From DAOTWA01 sp034435955 (GTDB lineage: Bacteria > Chloroflexota > Anaerolineae > Anaerolineales > Anaerolineaceae), in assembly GCA_034435955.1 (NCBI GenBank), contig DAOTWA010000060.1, positions 1 through 64,000 on the forward strand: 64,000 bases of DNA, in the 5' to 3' direction. The number at the start of each line of letters is the position of its first letter. Position 1 is the first letter of the stretch. Positions 8,215 to 15,859 of this stretch are shown here, piece after piece. Position numbers and translations under genes: made by a program. The notes under the pieces are model-generated. The model was given only the letters and a program-made list of their open reading frames with translations, had not been told where the DNA came from and made no database searches.

Positions 8215-9303
8215 ATGAGCATTAAAAAGTTGTCCATATTCGTGGTAATTGTCAGTCTGGCGCTGGCTCTGCCGCTGGCCATCCCTTCGTTGGCCGAAGT
8301 GGTTCGCGCCTACAGCGGTTTCCCGACGTTTTCGATCGTCAGCGTCGATCCGGACCATTCGGTCACCATTACGATCAGCAATCTTCCCCCCAATGATACC
8401 TTTGTCGTGACGATGGGCCAATTCGGCACCAAAGGGATTGGCGGCATCGAGGTGGCCAGAACCGATTCGGGCAGCGGCGGCGTCAAGACCTTTACTTACA
8501 ACATCCCCGATGCACTGAAAGGCCAGGCGCTGATCGCCATCCGCATGCAAAGCCCTACCAGCGGTTACTTCGCCTACAACTGGTTCGCCAACCGTTCCAG
8601 TATCACCGCCACCGCCGGACCGACCTCCACTCCCGGCGCCACCCCGATTCCGGTAACCGGCTATACCGGCTTCCCCACGTTTTCGATCATCAGCGTAGAA
8701 AAGGACAAGTCGGTCACCATCCAGACCAGCAATCTGCATCCCAATGATACATTTACGGTGACGATGGGCAAATTTGGCACTAAAGGCATTGGCGGGGTCG
8801 TGGTCGCCAATACTGCTTCGGGAACGGGAGGCACGCAGACGTTCACCTACAACATTCCTGATTCGTTGAAGGGGCAGGCGTTGATCGCTATCCGCATGCA
8901 GAGTCCTACCAGTGGCTACTTCGCCTACAACTGGTTCGTCAACAGCACGGGCGCTGGCGCCACACCTGTTTCTACAGCCACCCCGGGAGCCACGCCGATC
9001 CCTGCCACGGGCGGCTACAGCGGATTTCCGACCTTCTCGATTGTCAGCGTGGACGCGGATACCTCTGTAACGATCAAGACCAGCAACCTGCCGCCGAATG
9101 ATACCTTCACCGTCACCATGGGCGCTTTTGGTACCAAAGGGATTGGCGGGGTTGTAGTGGCTACCACCGATTCAGGATCGGGCGGCGCGCAGACGTTTAC
9201 CTACAATATTCCCTCTTCGCTGAAGGGAGCGTCGCGCATCGCCATCCGCATGCAGAGTTCCGCCAGCGGCTACTTCGCCTACAACTGGTTCTGGAATCAA
9301 TAG
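8215..9303 (+). CDS. Secreted protein with three tandem beta-type domains
   Basis: 362 residues. A signal peptide of about 30 residues ends near the first repeat. Three copies of a domain of about 95 residues follow, each opening with SGFPTFSIVSV or similar and closing with SGYFAYNWF. Between these lie the conserved NDTFxVTMGxFGTKGIGG and TFTYNIPxxLKG segments. Thr/Pro linkers containing GATPIP join the domains. The pattern predicts a compact beta-sandwich on the cell surface or in the medium. No catalytic residues are evident; a binding or structural role is inferred. A strong terminator follows. Confidence 0.8.
   Translation: MSIKKLSIFVVIVSLALALPLAIPSLAEVVRAYSGFPTFSIVSVDPDHSVTITISNLPPNDTFVVTMGQFGTKGIGGIEVARTDSGSGGVKTFTYNIPDALKGQALIAIRMQSPTSGYFAYNWFANRSSITATAGPTSTPGATPIPVTGYTGFPTFSIISVEKDKSVTIQTSNLHPNDTFTVTMGKFGTKGIGGVVVANTASGTGGTQTFTYNIPDSLKGQALIAIRMQSPTSGYFAYNWFVNSTGAGATPVSTATPGATPIPATGGYSGFPTFSIVSVDADTSVTIKTSNLPPNDTFTVTMGAFGTKGIGGVVVATTDSGSGGAQTFTYNIPSSLKGASRIAIRMQSSASGYFAYNWFWNQ
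8312..9300. repeat. Three direct repeats of about 350 bp inside the gene
   Basis: Copies begin near 8312, 8660 and 9015. They encode the three domains of the secreted protein at 8215-9303. The copies are close at protein level but differ at many third codon positions, so the duplications are not recent. Confidence 0.75.
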
Positions 9304-9332
9304 CGCCAACCAGGAAATTGGTCTTTGAAATT

Positions 9333-9374
9333 GAACGGCGAGGTTTGGAAAACACCTCGCCGTTCTTTTGTTTT
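9333..9374 (+). terminator. Rho-independent terminator
   Basis: A perfect 12-bp stem, GAACGGCGAGGT (9333-9344) with ACCTCGCCGTTC (9354-9365), is followed by TTTTGTTTTT. It ends transcription of the triple-domain gene. Confidence 0.9.
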
Positions 9375-9382
9375 TACCCATG

Positions 9383-9391
9383 TGCTATACT
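9383..9391 (+). promoter_or_regulatory. Extended -10 promoter
   Basis: TGCTATACT at 9383-9391 fits an extended -10 box and lies 30 bases before the ATG at 9422. No convincing -35 box is present. Confidence 0.45.
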
Positions 9392-9421
9392 TGCCGTATA
9401 TTGTTCTCTGGAGGATTGACC

Positions 9422-9694
9422 ATGGCGGAGAATTGGGTGGAAGTGGCGACTGTAGCCGGTAAGATCGAGGCTGAGATCGTCCGCGGTTTACTGGCTTCTT
9501 TCGAGATCCCTTCTGTTTTTTCACAGGAGAGCGCCGGCGCCGCCATCGGTCTGACCATTGGCTGGCTGGGTGAGGTGCACATCCTCGTCCCGCAGGAAAA
9601 AGAGGAGGCTGCCCTTCAGGCCCTGGACGCCTACTACAAAGGGGAACTGGACCAGCCCGGGGAGGAGGAGCCGCCCGCATCCGACGAACCCTGA
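9422..9694 (+). CDS. DUF2007 domain protein
   Basis: 90 residues. The pattern ENWVEVATVAGKIEAEIVRG, then LLASFEIPSVF and GEVHILVPQEKEEAALQAL, matches the DUF2007 (putative signal-transducing, GlnB-like ferredoxin fold) family, whose biochemical role is unsettled. An acidic tail with PGEEEPP follows. The ATG at 9422 follows GGAGGA; in-frame codons upstream belong to the promoter and terminator. Its TGA overlaps the ATG of the next gene (TGATG), which indicates translational coupling. Confidence 0.8.
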   Translation: MAENWVEVATVAGKIEAEIVRGLLASFEIPSVFSQESAGAAIGLTIGWLGEVHILVPQEKEEAALQALDAYYKGELDQPGEEEPPASDEP

Positions 9695-10431
9695 TGGGGT
9701 TCGTTTGTTACAGGTTCGGTATGGAATCCTTAGCGGGAATTCTTGCCCTGGTCGGAAGCGGCGAATACCTGCCGCCCATGGAGCCGGTAGACCGATACTT
9801 GCTGAGCAGGCTCTCTCCTCCGGTGCGCGTTGTCTGTCTGCCCACCGCCGCCGGCGCGGAAGGCGCCGAGCGCATCCGTTACTGGTCCGATTTGGGCGTG
9901 GCCCACTTCACTCGTTTGGGGGTGACGGCCGAGGCTGTCGAGGTCGTGGATCGCGCTGGAGCTGAGGACGAGCGCATGGCCTCACAGGTCGCCGAGGCCA
10001 GCTTGGTTTACCTTTCGGGCGGTAAGCCCGATTATCTCCATTCGGTGCTGGCTGGCAGCCGCGTATGGGAAGCCATCCGAGGCGTCCTCTCCCGCGGCGG
10101 TGTGGTGGCGGGGTGCAGTGCGGGAGCCATGATCTTCGGCGAAAAGATGCCCGCCTACAGAAATCCGTTCGTCCTGCGTCCCGCTTTCGCATTCCTCAGG
10201 AATACCGTTATCCTGCCGCACTTCGATGAGATCCCTGAGACGTTCGTGCGTCTGACCCGCCTGGCCCTGCCGATGCGTTATACCCTCATCGGGGTGGAGG
10301 GCAACACTGCACTGGTGTTCGACGACGGCAAACCTGCGGTCTTCGGCAGCGGTCAGGTGGTGATCTGGAATCGCGCTGGACGGCGCAGCTACAAACAAGG
10401 CGACAGGTTCCCTATGGATCGAATCGATTGA
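9694..10431 (+). CDS. S51 peptidase / cyanophycinase-like protein
   Basis: 245 residues of the class I glutamine amidotransferase-like S51 serine peptidase group. Seen: GSGEYLPP near the N-terminus, the nucleophile elbow GCSAGAM with S142, and a later GVEGNTALVF segment. Family members cut cyanophycin or alpha-aspartyl dipeptides; which substrate applies here is not clear, and no cyanophycin synthetase gene is in view. The start overlaps the previous stop codon; an internal ATG at 9721 begins MESLAGILALVGSGE and is a realistic alternative. Confidence 0.75.
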   Translation: MGFVCYRFGMESLAGILALVGSGEYLPPMEPVDRYLLSRLSPPVRVVCLPTAAGAEGAERIRYWSDLGVAHFTRLGVTAEAVEVVDRAGAEDERMASQVAEASLVYLSGGKPDYLHSVLAGSRVWEAIRGVLSRGGVVAGCSAGAMIFGEKMPAYRNPFVLRPAFAFLRNTVILPHFDEIPETFVRLTRLALPMRYTLIGVEGNTALVFDDGKPAVFGSGQVVIWNRAGRRSYKQGDRFPMDRID

Positions 10432-10447
10432 GCCTGGAGGGTCTGGC

Positions 10448-11029
10448 GTGAATGGAAATATCTGGAGCGACATGTTCTTGTTGAGCCTGCCGGTTCTGGA
10501 AAAGATTTTTCGGGTCATCCTGGTTTATGTCTTCCTGGTGGTCGGGTTGCGCCTGGCGGGCAAGCGGGAGCTGGCGCAGCTCAACACCTTTGACCTGGTG
10601 GTGTTGTTGACCCTCTCGAACACGGTGCAAAATGCCATCATTGGCAACGATAATTCAGTCACCGGCGGCTTGGTCGGCGCGGCGACTCTGCTGGCGATTA
10701 ATTATGTGGTGGTGCGTTACCTGTATGGCCATGAACACGTGGATCATATCGTCGAGGGTAGCCCGGATCGTCTGATCGTGGGCGGCAAGGTGCTCAAAGA
10801 CCGCCTGGAGAAAGAGGTGATCACTTTAGAGGAGCTCGAGTCGGCGGCCCACAAACAGGGTTTTGCTTCGCTGGACGAAGTCAAGGAGGCCATCCTGGAA
10901 CCGGGAGGGGCGTTGACATTTATCGCCAAGCAGCCGTCCATCGAGCAGCGCCGCCAGCGCGAACTCGTGATGCGCCTGGAGCGCATCGAGCGTATGCTGG
11001 AGGAGATGAAAGCTGCCCGCAGTGCCTGA
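10448..11029 (+). CDS. DUF421 (YetF-like) membrane protein
   Basis: 193 residues. Three hydrophobic helices lie in the first 95 residues. The typical family segment GLRLAGKREL-QLNTFDLVVLLTLSN lies between the first and second. A soluble alpha/beta domain follows (GSPDRLIVGGKVLKDRLEKE and the glutamate-rich SLDEVKEAILEPGGALTFI). Members such as Bacillus YetF/YdfS are membrane proteins whose role is not settled. The start is a GTG 6 bases after GGAGGG. It lies 16 bases after the S51 peptidase gene, so the two are probably cotranscribed. Confidence 0.83.
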   Translation: MNGNIWSDMFLLSLPVLEKIFRVILVYVFLVVGLRLAGKRELAQLNTFDLVVLLTLSNTVQNAIIGNDNSVTGGLVGAATLLAINYVVVRYLYGHEHVDHIVEGSPDRLIVGGKVLKDRLEKEVITLEELESAAHKQGFASLDEVKEAILEPGGALTFIAKQPSIEQRRQRELVMRLERIERMLEEMKAARSA

Positions 11030-11074
11030 AGCGCTCTTAGCGGCGCTCATTAATCTTCGGGAGGAGACGACCTG

Positions 11075-12715
11075 ATGCGAACTTCTCGCGGGATCATCGC
11101 TGGCGTTATCGCCTGCATCCTGGCGGCGGCAGGCGCATATTTTTGGGCTTCCAGCCTGATGGATTCGCTCTATGCTTACCGATCGCCCCTACGCGCCGAC
11201 CCGCCGCCTCCGGGGGTTTCGCTCGGCCAGCCGCAGGTGCGCCGGGTGGTATTCGTGCTGATCGACGCGCTGAGGTTGGACACTTCGCTCAACCGCCAGG
11301 TGATGCCGGTGCTGGACCACCTGCGCAGCCAGGGAGCTTACGCCACGATGCACAGCCGCCCTCCCTCCTATTCCGAGCCGGGGTACAGCGTGCTGCTCAC
11401 CGGCGCCTGGCCGGAGTTGAGCGACGGACCGGCCATCAACCTGGATTATCCGAAAATTTGGACCTTCACTCAGGACAATCTGTTCTCCGCCGCTCACCGA
11501 ACCGGCCTGAAGACCGCTGTCTCTGCCTATTACTGGTTCGAGAGGTTGATCCCGCAGGAAGACGTCGATGCGCACTTCTACACCCCTGGCGAGGATCGCC
11601 GCGCCGATCGCCAGGTGGTCGATGCCGCCCTGCCCTGGCTGCGCAGCTGCGATTTCCAGCTCGTCTTGATCCACATTGACCAGGTGGATTACGCCGGTCA
11701 CCACGAAGGCGGCCCACGCAGCCCCAACTGGGACGCCGCCGCTTCCCGCGCCGATGCCCTGCTGGGCGAGATCCTCGCCACACTCGATCTTTCTCAGGAT
11801 GTCGTCTTCGTGTGCAGCGATCACGGGCAGATCGACCGCGGCGGCCATGGCGGCAACGAGCCAGTTGTGCTGCATGAGCCGTTCGTTCTGGCCGGCGCGC
11901 ACGTAAAAGCGGGGAATTACGGCGATGTCAATATGGCCGACGTGGCTCCCACTCTGGCGGCGCTCCTGGGCGCCAACCTGCCCGCCTCGGCCCAGGGCCA
12001 GGCGCTCACGGAGATGCTCGATCTGCCGGCGGCCTATGTCCACTCTGTTCAGGAAGCCGAAACGGTCCAACAGCGTAATCTGATCGAAGATTATGGGGCA
12101 GCCATAGGCCGACCGGTGGATATCCCCGCTGATGCCACTTCGGTAGCCGCATTTCAGCAAGCGCTCGAAGCCGCGCGTGATGCGCGCCTCAACGCCGAGC
12201 GGCTTCCGCACGCGGCTCTGGCTCTAGGGATCATACTGCTCATGATTGGCATCTTGATTTGGAGGCGCAGTCGCCTGCTGGTCTGGATGCTGAGCGGCGC
12301 AGTTGTCTTCCAGTTAATCTTCCACCTGCGCTACGATCTGCTCGATCGTTTGACGTATTCGCTGAGCTGGGTGCCGGATGCGAACACAATGATCGTGTAC
12401 ATGGCGACTACCAGCCTAATCGCGCTGTTCGCGGGCTGGCTGGTCTTCGTCTTGGGCTCGCGCGTCCTGCGCTCAGGAGCGCGTGCGGCGGCCGAGGCCA
12501 CCCTGGGCTTCGCCCTGGTCACGATAGTCCTGCTATCGCTGCCGGTCCTCTTCAGCTACGCCTGGAACGGCGCCCTGATCACCTGGACGCTGCCCGAGTT
12601 CACCAGCTCTTACCTGGGACTGCTCGGCCTCATCCAGGGGCTGGCCGCCGCCGTGGGCGGCATTCTCCTGGCGGGGGTGGCGGGACTCATCGGGGTCGTC
12701 CTGAAGACGTCTTGA
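11075..12715 (+). CDS. Membrane alkaline-phosphatase-superfamily hydrolase
   Basis: 546 residues. One N-terminal anchor helix (about 5-25) is followed by an alkaline-phosphatase-type domain, resembling nucleotide pyrophosphatases and GPI phosphoethanolamine transferases. Seen metal and nucleophile motifs: VFVLIDALRLD, PSYSEPGYSVLLTG with the likely Ser/Thr nucleophile, HIDQVDYAGHHEGG, and CSDHGQIDRGGHGG. A block of four to five hydrophobic helices fills the last 170 residues. The active site should face outward. The substrate is unknown; phosphodiester headgroup transfer or release is plausible. The ATG follows GGGAGGAG. Confidence 0.82.
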   Translation: MRTSRGIIAGVIACILAAAGAYFWASSLMDSLYAYRSPLRADPPPPGVSLGQPQVRRVVFVLIDALRLDTSLNRQVMPVLDHLRSQGAYATMHSRPPSYSEPGYSVLLTGAWPELSDGPAINLDYPKIWTFTQDNLFSAAHRTGLKTAVSAYYWFERLIPQEDVDAHFYTPGEDRRADRQVVDAALPWLRSCDFQLVLIHIDQVDYAGHHEGGPRSPNWDAAASRADALLGEILATLDLSQDVVFVCSDHGQIDRGGHGGNEPVVLHEPFVLAGAHVKAGNYGDVNMADVAPTLAALLGANLPASAQGQALTEMLDLPAAYVHSVQEAETVQQRNLIEDYGAAIGRPVDIPADATSVAAFQQALEAARDARLNAERLPHAALALGIILLMIGILIWRRSRLLVWMLSGAVVFQLIFHLRYDLLDRLTYSLSWVPDANTMIVYMATTSLIALFAGWLVFVLGSRVLRSGARAAAEATLGFALVTIVLLSLPVLFSYAWNGALITWTLPEFTSSYLGLLGLIQGLAAAVGGILLAGVAGLIGVVLKTS

Positions 12716-12723
12716 TATGGAAG

Positions 12724-14517
12724 TCAGCCGGCATCGGTGGAATTTTGATCTGCCGTAGGCCGCTCCAGCATGGCGTTGAGCAATGCGCGGGCGGCCTGCT
12801 CCGGGCCGCGCCGTTCCATGCCCGGCAGCCCTAGCTGCGTACGCACCTGGCCGACGAAGGCGCCCTGGCGAAAGAGCTGGTCGAAGTAGCGCTGCACCAA
12901 TTGTTCGTGCAGCCCGGGATACTGCTGCGGCCCGAAGATGTTGGCGAAGTAGGTTTCTACCAGTCCACTGCTGGTGGTGGTACCTTTGCTCATCACCTTC
13001 CCCGCGCGGAAAACCGGCAGCGCTTCATCCGTGGACTGGAATTTTTCCAGGATGGGGTGATCCGCGTCCACCTCTTCGTAATTATTGGCGTAGAGCACGT
13101 AATCAACCGGGAAGCCCTTAACAATATTGGCGAAGGTGGTGACCGGCAGGACCACACGCGCGTTCGTCTGGTTGGGGTTAAGGATGATGGTGCGGTCGAT
13201 CTGGCCGAAGGCGTAGCCGGGCTGGAGATCGTCCAAGCGCACGAAAGCCCCCGTCTCGGTGCCGTAACCAATGACGCGGCCCTGGTCATCGAGCGCCAGG
13301 GAGCCCATGTCATCCGCCACGATGGTGATGTCCTCGACTTTTTCGTCTCCCAGAGTGCGCATCGCTTCCAGCGTCTCGGATTTGCCCGCCCCGGTATCGC
13401 CCATCAGCAAAATGGTCACATTACCTTTTTCCCGCAGACGCAGGTTGAACAGCGCACCGTGGAATGGCAGCTTTCCGCTGCGCATCATCTGGATGTTATG
13501 CAACGTCAGCATCATCTTTTTCAGATAGCCGAAGTAACCGAATTGATCGTGATCGGGGATGGTGGCCACCAGTATGTGGCTGGCCTCATCCTCGTAAAAG
13601 ACCGTCCAGCAGTCCCCTTTATGCGGCGCAGCGTCGCCAGGTACGCCGTACAGGAACACCGCGTCCGGTTGGCGTTTGAGATCACTGTCGTCGGCCAGCT
13701 CGAACAGATTGCTCAGCGAGAACCCCAGCTCGAAGTGGCGGATCGAGAAATATACCATGACCACCAGGGATCCTACGCGGGCGGGGTAGCACAGCCAGTC
13801 CTCTTTGGAAACGTCGACTTTTTCTAGCGGGTTCACGTCGATGCGCTCGAAAGAGCCGGTGCGCTTGTTGGTCGGCGAGCTGAAAATTAGCGGCGGGTAG
13901 ATCAACACCTGGCGGATGACTGCGATGTGGTTGAGCTTCGCCGCGATGTACGCCGGGTAAGGGATGTCGCGCGGCAGGGCGATCGCGGCGACCTCCGCGC
14001 CGGCGTGCACCTGCCGGTAAATGCGGGGGTGATTGCCGGTAATGTTCTCCTGCACCTCGCGGTAGGTGCTGCGCACCAGGTGGGTGAGCGTTTCCACGGT
14101 CTGGTTGAAGGTGCGATAAGGGTGCTGGTCGAGGCGGTCGCCTTCTGAATCGCACACGATCAGTCGGTGGAGATGGCGCCAGTAGTTGTACAGATACTCG
14201 ACGAAGTCGTTGAACAGGATCGGATCGCGGAAGAACTGCTGCGAGTCGGGTACGACTTTCATCACCAGATTACCGGGCAGCTTGGCCAGATACTGAAGCG
14301 TCTCGACCAGCAGGCGCACGTCCTGGTCGCTGATTGGCGTGTGGTCGAAGATGTCCATCAGGTGAGAACCTCGGCGCGCGAGCTCCGCGACGCAGCGCTT
14401 CAGGATGGCCAGGAACAGCGAGCTGGAGAGCAGCCTGTCGGGTGTGTCACAGATGCGGTCGCGGATGCGAATAATGACTTTGCCGTCGAACAATTTGTAC
14501 GAGCCGAACTCTTCCAT
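12724..14517 (-). CDS. HprK/PEPCK-like P-loop protein, unknown function
   Basis: 597 residues. The N-terminal 330 residues show no domain that I can name. The C-terminal part has a P-loop GDTGAGKSE at 373-381, an acidic ADDMGSL motif about 25 residues later, then GTETGAFVRLDDLQPG and a STDEALPVFRAGKVMSKGT segment. This order recalls the HPr kinase / ATP-type PEP carboxykinase fold. It lacks enough of the PEPCK active site for me to call it that enzyme. The ATG at 14517 is preferred because GGAGAT precedes it; upstream codons would add ten residues. A TACAAT box lies at 14546-14551. It converges with the hydrolase gene, 8 bases apart. Confidence 0.7.
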   Translation of the reverse strand: MEEFGSYKLFDGKVIIRIRDRICDTPDRLLSSSLFLAILKRCVAELARRGSHLMDIFDHTPISDQDVRLLVETLQYLAKLPGNLVMKVVPDSQQFFRDPILFNDFVEYLYNYWRHLHRLIVCDSEGDRLDQHPYRTFNQTVETLTHLVRSTYREVQENITGNHPRIYRQVHAGAEVAAIALPRDIPYPAYIAAKLNHIAVIRQVLIYPPLIFSSPTNKRTGSFERIDVNPLEKVDVSKEDWLCYPARVGSLVVMVYFSIRHFELGFSLSNLFELADDSDLKRQPDAVFLYGVPGDAAPHKGDCWTVFYEDEASHILVATIPDHDQFGYFGYLKKMMLTLHNIQMMRSGKLPFHGALFNLRLREKGNVTILLMGDTGAGKSETLEAMRTLGDEKVEDITIVADDMGSLALDDQGRVIGYGTETGAFVRLDDLQPGYAFGQIDRTIILNPNQTNARVVLPVTTFANIVKGFPVDYVLYANNYEEVDADHPILEKFQSTDEALPVFRAGKVMSKGTTTSSGLVETYFANIFGPQQYPGLHEQLVQRYFDQLFRQGAFVGQVRTQLGLPGMERRGPEQAARALLNAMLERPTADQNSTDAG

Positions 14518-15160
14518 ACCCCATCTCCAGAATAAAATTCCCAACATTGTAACTGGTATTTCCTGGGGGTAAAGGGATTTGCAGGTGTTTTCCTTTTTTT
14601 CATCTCAAGGGCAAGGGTAAAGGGACGGGTCTCCCCCGTACCCGCCATGAAGATCTGGTCGCCTCGGCCGGTCAAGCAGGGCGAGGTTCATGAGCCTCAT
14701 TCTGACCGTTCCTGCTGTGGCCTGCCGATCTATAAAGGGGTTATATTCGTATTGGCCGCCTGGATCGCGGCCCTGATCGAGCGGCGGGTAACCGGCATCT
14801 TTCATGCAACAGAAGCCCGGAAAGGCGCTATGATGGGCGACTTAATGAGGATTTACCATGCGGCAGGCGATACCAAGACCAGCTGGAGCCGGGTGGGCGA
14901 GAATTTCCTGTCTTCAGCCGGTGCAGTCCCGTGGATCGAGTCTCACGTCTGAGCGTTGCAACGGCCCCCGAAGCATACAGCCCGTTCCGCATCGGCATTT
15001 CAGGGCATTGGCTGCCAGGCTGGTCTTGCGGACGCAGGCCGAAGCGGGACGAGCGTTACTGACGTGGGAGGGTCTGGACGCGGGTTAGAAAGCCGCTCTA
15101 TGGGAGGTCTGGCGCCGGCATCCGATCGGCTAAGTAAGGTCCTGCGGCGGGAGGTGAAAC
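14518..15160. other. Divergent intergenic stretch, unassigned
   Basis: 643 bases between two divergent genes. It holds the TACAAT box of the leftward gene. A TATGAT at 14829-14834 and a GAGGA before an ATG at 14858 could start a 76-codon frame, but its product is Arg/Ala/Ser-rich and resembles no protein that I know. No tRNA, tmRNA, RNase P RNA or SRP RNA core motif was found. A degraded gene or a small RNA is possible. Confidence 0.4.
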
Positions 15161-15745
15161 GTGACGCGCAGATTGACGTTTATGATTGTGGTTCTGGCGT
15201 TACTGGCGGCCTGCCGTGCCATGCCGCCGGCTTCGCCGCCTGCGATGACTGTATCCCCGTTGATTTCGGCCGCGGTCACCACGCCGGCAGCTTCGCCAAC
15301 TGCCATTGCGCCCATCCCTTCCGCTACCACACCGCACACCATCGCAGTCAGCATCCTGTTCCTCGACAAGAAAAAATTTGAGGCAGGAACGCCGCCTTTC
15401 GAAAGCCCAGCGGTGCGAACTGCTTCTCAAGGCGAGGATTTGCCCACTTTTATCGTGAGCGAGTATTTCAAAGGGCCTACGGCCGCTGAGCAGGCGCAGG
15501 GGCTTGAGCTGGTTACCAGCGGGTTTACGGGTTTCAAGCGGGTCGAGGTCAAAGACGGCGTGGCTCATGTCTATCTGCTGGGCGAATGCAAGAGCGGCGG
15601 CTCGGTGTACACGATCGCCCAGCCACTCATGGCCAGCCTGCTCCGTCTGGAAGGCATCCGGGCAGTAAAGATCTACGATGCGCAGGGGCAAACCGAGCAC
15701 CCGGAAGGGCAGCAGAACTCAATCCCTTTCTGCCTGGAGCCTTGA
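15161..15745 (+). CDS. GerMN domain lipoprotein
   Basis: 194 residues. A basic signal peptide ends in the lipobox LLAAC at C18, followed by a Pro/Ala/Thr-rich spacer of about 45 residues. The remainder fits a GerMN (sporulation/spore germination) domain: LFLDKKKFE, EYFKGPTAAEQAQGL, VEVKDGVAHVYLLG, and a closing LLRLEGIRAVKIYDAQG. Such domains occur on many lipoproteins outside spore formers, where their role is unclear. The GTG start follows GCGGGAGG. Confidence 0.75.
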   Translation: MTRRLTFMIVVLALLAACRAMPPASPPAMTVSPLISAAVTTPAASPTAIAPIPSATTPHTIAVSILFLDKKKFEAGTPPFESPAVRTASQGEDLPTFIVSEYFKGPTAAEQAQGLELVTSGFTGFKRVEVKDGVAHVYLLGECKSGGSVYTIAQPLMASLLRLEGIRAVKIYDAQGQTEHPEGQQNSIPFCLEP

Positions 15746-15859
15746 TACGAACCCGCCGCGCTGACGTTTTATACAATGAAATTCTTTTTGATAACGAATT
15801 TATACCGGAATGCCGGCTTTTTATTGAATGGTTTGCTGGCCAATCTATTGGGGGTTGGT

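Noticed and set aside
12901..13827. 308-codon open frame on the plus strand
   Set aside because: Antisense shadow of the P-loop protein, with no ribosome site and no domain.
14647..14952. 101-codon open frame
   Set aside because: Odd composition, no domain, no ribosome site; left in the unassigned gap.
15161..15700. Antisense open frame over the GerMN lipoprotein
   Set aside because: His/Arg/Asp-rich composition, a typical shadow in GC-rich DNA.
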